In this document: one piece after another, positions 63,892 through 64,000 of the stretch
Layout of the letters: every line of letters begins with the position of its first letter
Numbering within the stretch: position 1 is the first letter of the stretch
NCBI RefSeq assembly: GCF_007002745.1
Contig: NZ_SGNY01000004.1
Location: 475,436-539,435, forward strand
Length of the DNA stretch: 64,000 nucleotides
Reading direction: 5' to 3'
DNA from: Martinezella rhizogenes
GTDB lineage: Bacteria; Pseudomonadota; Alphaproteobacteria; Rhizobiales; Rhizobiaceae
Program-made: the position numbers and the translations under genes
Notes under the pieces: generated by a model
The model's database searches: none
What the model was told of the DNA's origin: nothing
The model's input: only the letters and a program-made list of their open reading frames with translations

Positions 63892-63920
63892 TTGACTTGT
63901 TTGAGGTGATGGATTTATAA
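63892..63920 (+). promoter_or_regulatory. Candidate promoter reading out of the right edge
   Basis: TTGACT (63892-63897), 17-bp spacer, TTATAA (63915-63920). The gene it would serve lies beyond the window. The rest of 63732-64000 shows no gene. Confidence 0.5.
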
Positions 63921-64000
63921 GTCCGCTCACTGAACGAGGGCGGCGGCGCTGCTGGCGACGACGACTTTCGTTCTAAAGAAATCAAGTTGATGAGCTGATT

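Overview
The window looks like part of the secondary replicon (chromid or linear chromosome) of an Agrobacterium/Rhizobium-group alphaproteobacterium. The grounds are a complete repABC replication and partition cassette with three GTTAGCCGCGGC-type parS sites, an alpha-r8/MmgR-type small RNA, CpdR, a GlpSTPQUV glycerol transporter and RIME-like repeats. Gene order and family content fit Agrobacterium best. That assignment is recall and inference; no database was searched. GC content is high and genes are dense, so long antisense reading frames are common and were discarded.

Layout. 1-1.6 kb: the end of an integrative element (Arc-type repressor, Xis-like protein, tyrosine integrase) abutting tRNA-Val(GAC). 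1.6-8.1 kb: housekeeping genes (cpdR, an N-formylglutamate amidohydrolase paralogue, MmgR sRNA, hisN, a lysophospholipase-like hydrolase, a ROSE-controlled hsp20, an SBF-like transporter and a LysR regulator). 8.1-18.3 kb: glycerol uptake and catabolism (glpR, glpDSTPQUV, glpK). 18.4-31 kb: assimilatory nitrate reduction (nasT-nasS, then nrtABC-nirBD-nasA-cysG), with a sigma-54 promoter and a NasT/ANTAR-type antitermination leader ahead of nrtA. 31-38.2 kb: a GntR-controlled 5-oxoproline/amide cluster (NRAMP-like transporter, PxpA, YcsI, fused PxpB-PxpC, fused biotin carboxylase-BCCP). 38.2-46 kb: alpha-amylase, soxR, a TonB-dependent receptor, a LysR-HTH/TrpD-like fusion, LtrA and two small orphan proteins. 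46.4-52.1 kb: repCBA, a counter-transcribed RNA and parS sites around an FAD/NAD(P)-binding protein gene. 52.3-55.4 kb: RidA, a D-threonine-aldolase-like enzyme and an M81 (MlrC-like) peptidase. 55.4-63.7 kb: histidine utilisation, with hutI-hutH-hutG-hutU-hutD diverging from hutF-hutC around a HutC operator.

The most striking points are: (i) the BC-BCCP plus PxpB-PxpC pair, which together supply the domain set of a split urea-carboxylase-like biotin enzyme; (ii) the LysR helix-turn-helix fused to a TrpD/YbiB-like phosphoribosyltransferase fold, divergent from a TonB receptor; (iii) the nrtA leader, where a sigma-54 promoter, a tandem hairpin and a terminator line up; and (iv) complementary degeneration of the ATPases GlpS and GlpT. 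No CRISPR array, rRNA operon or insertion sequence was seen.
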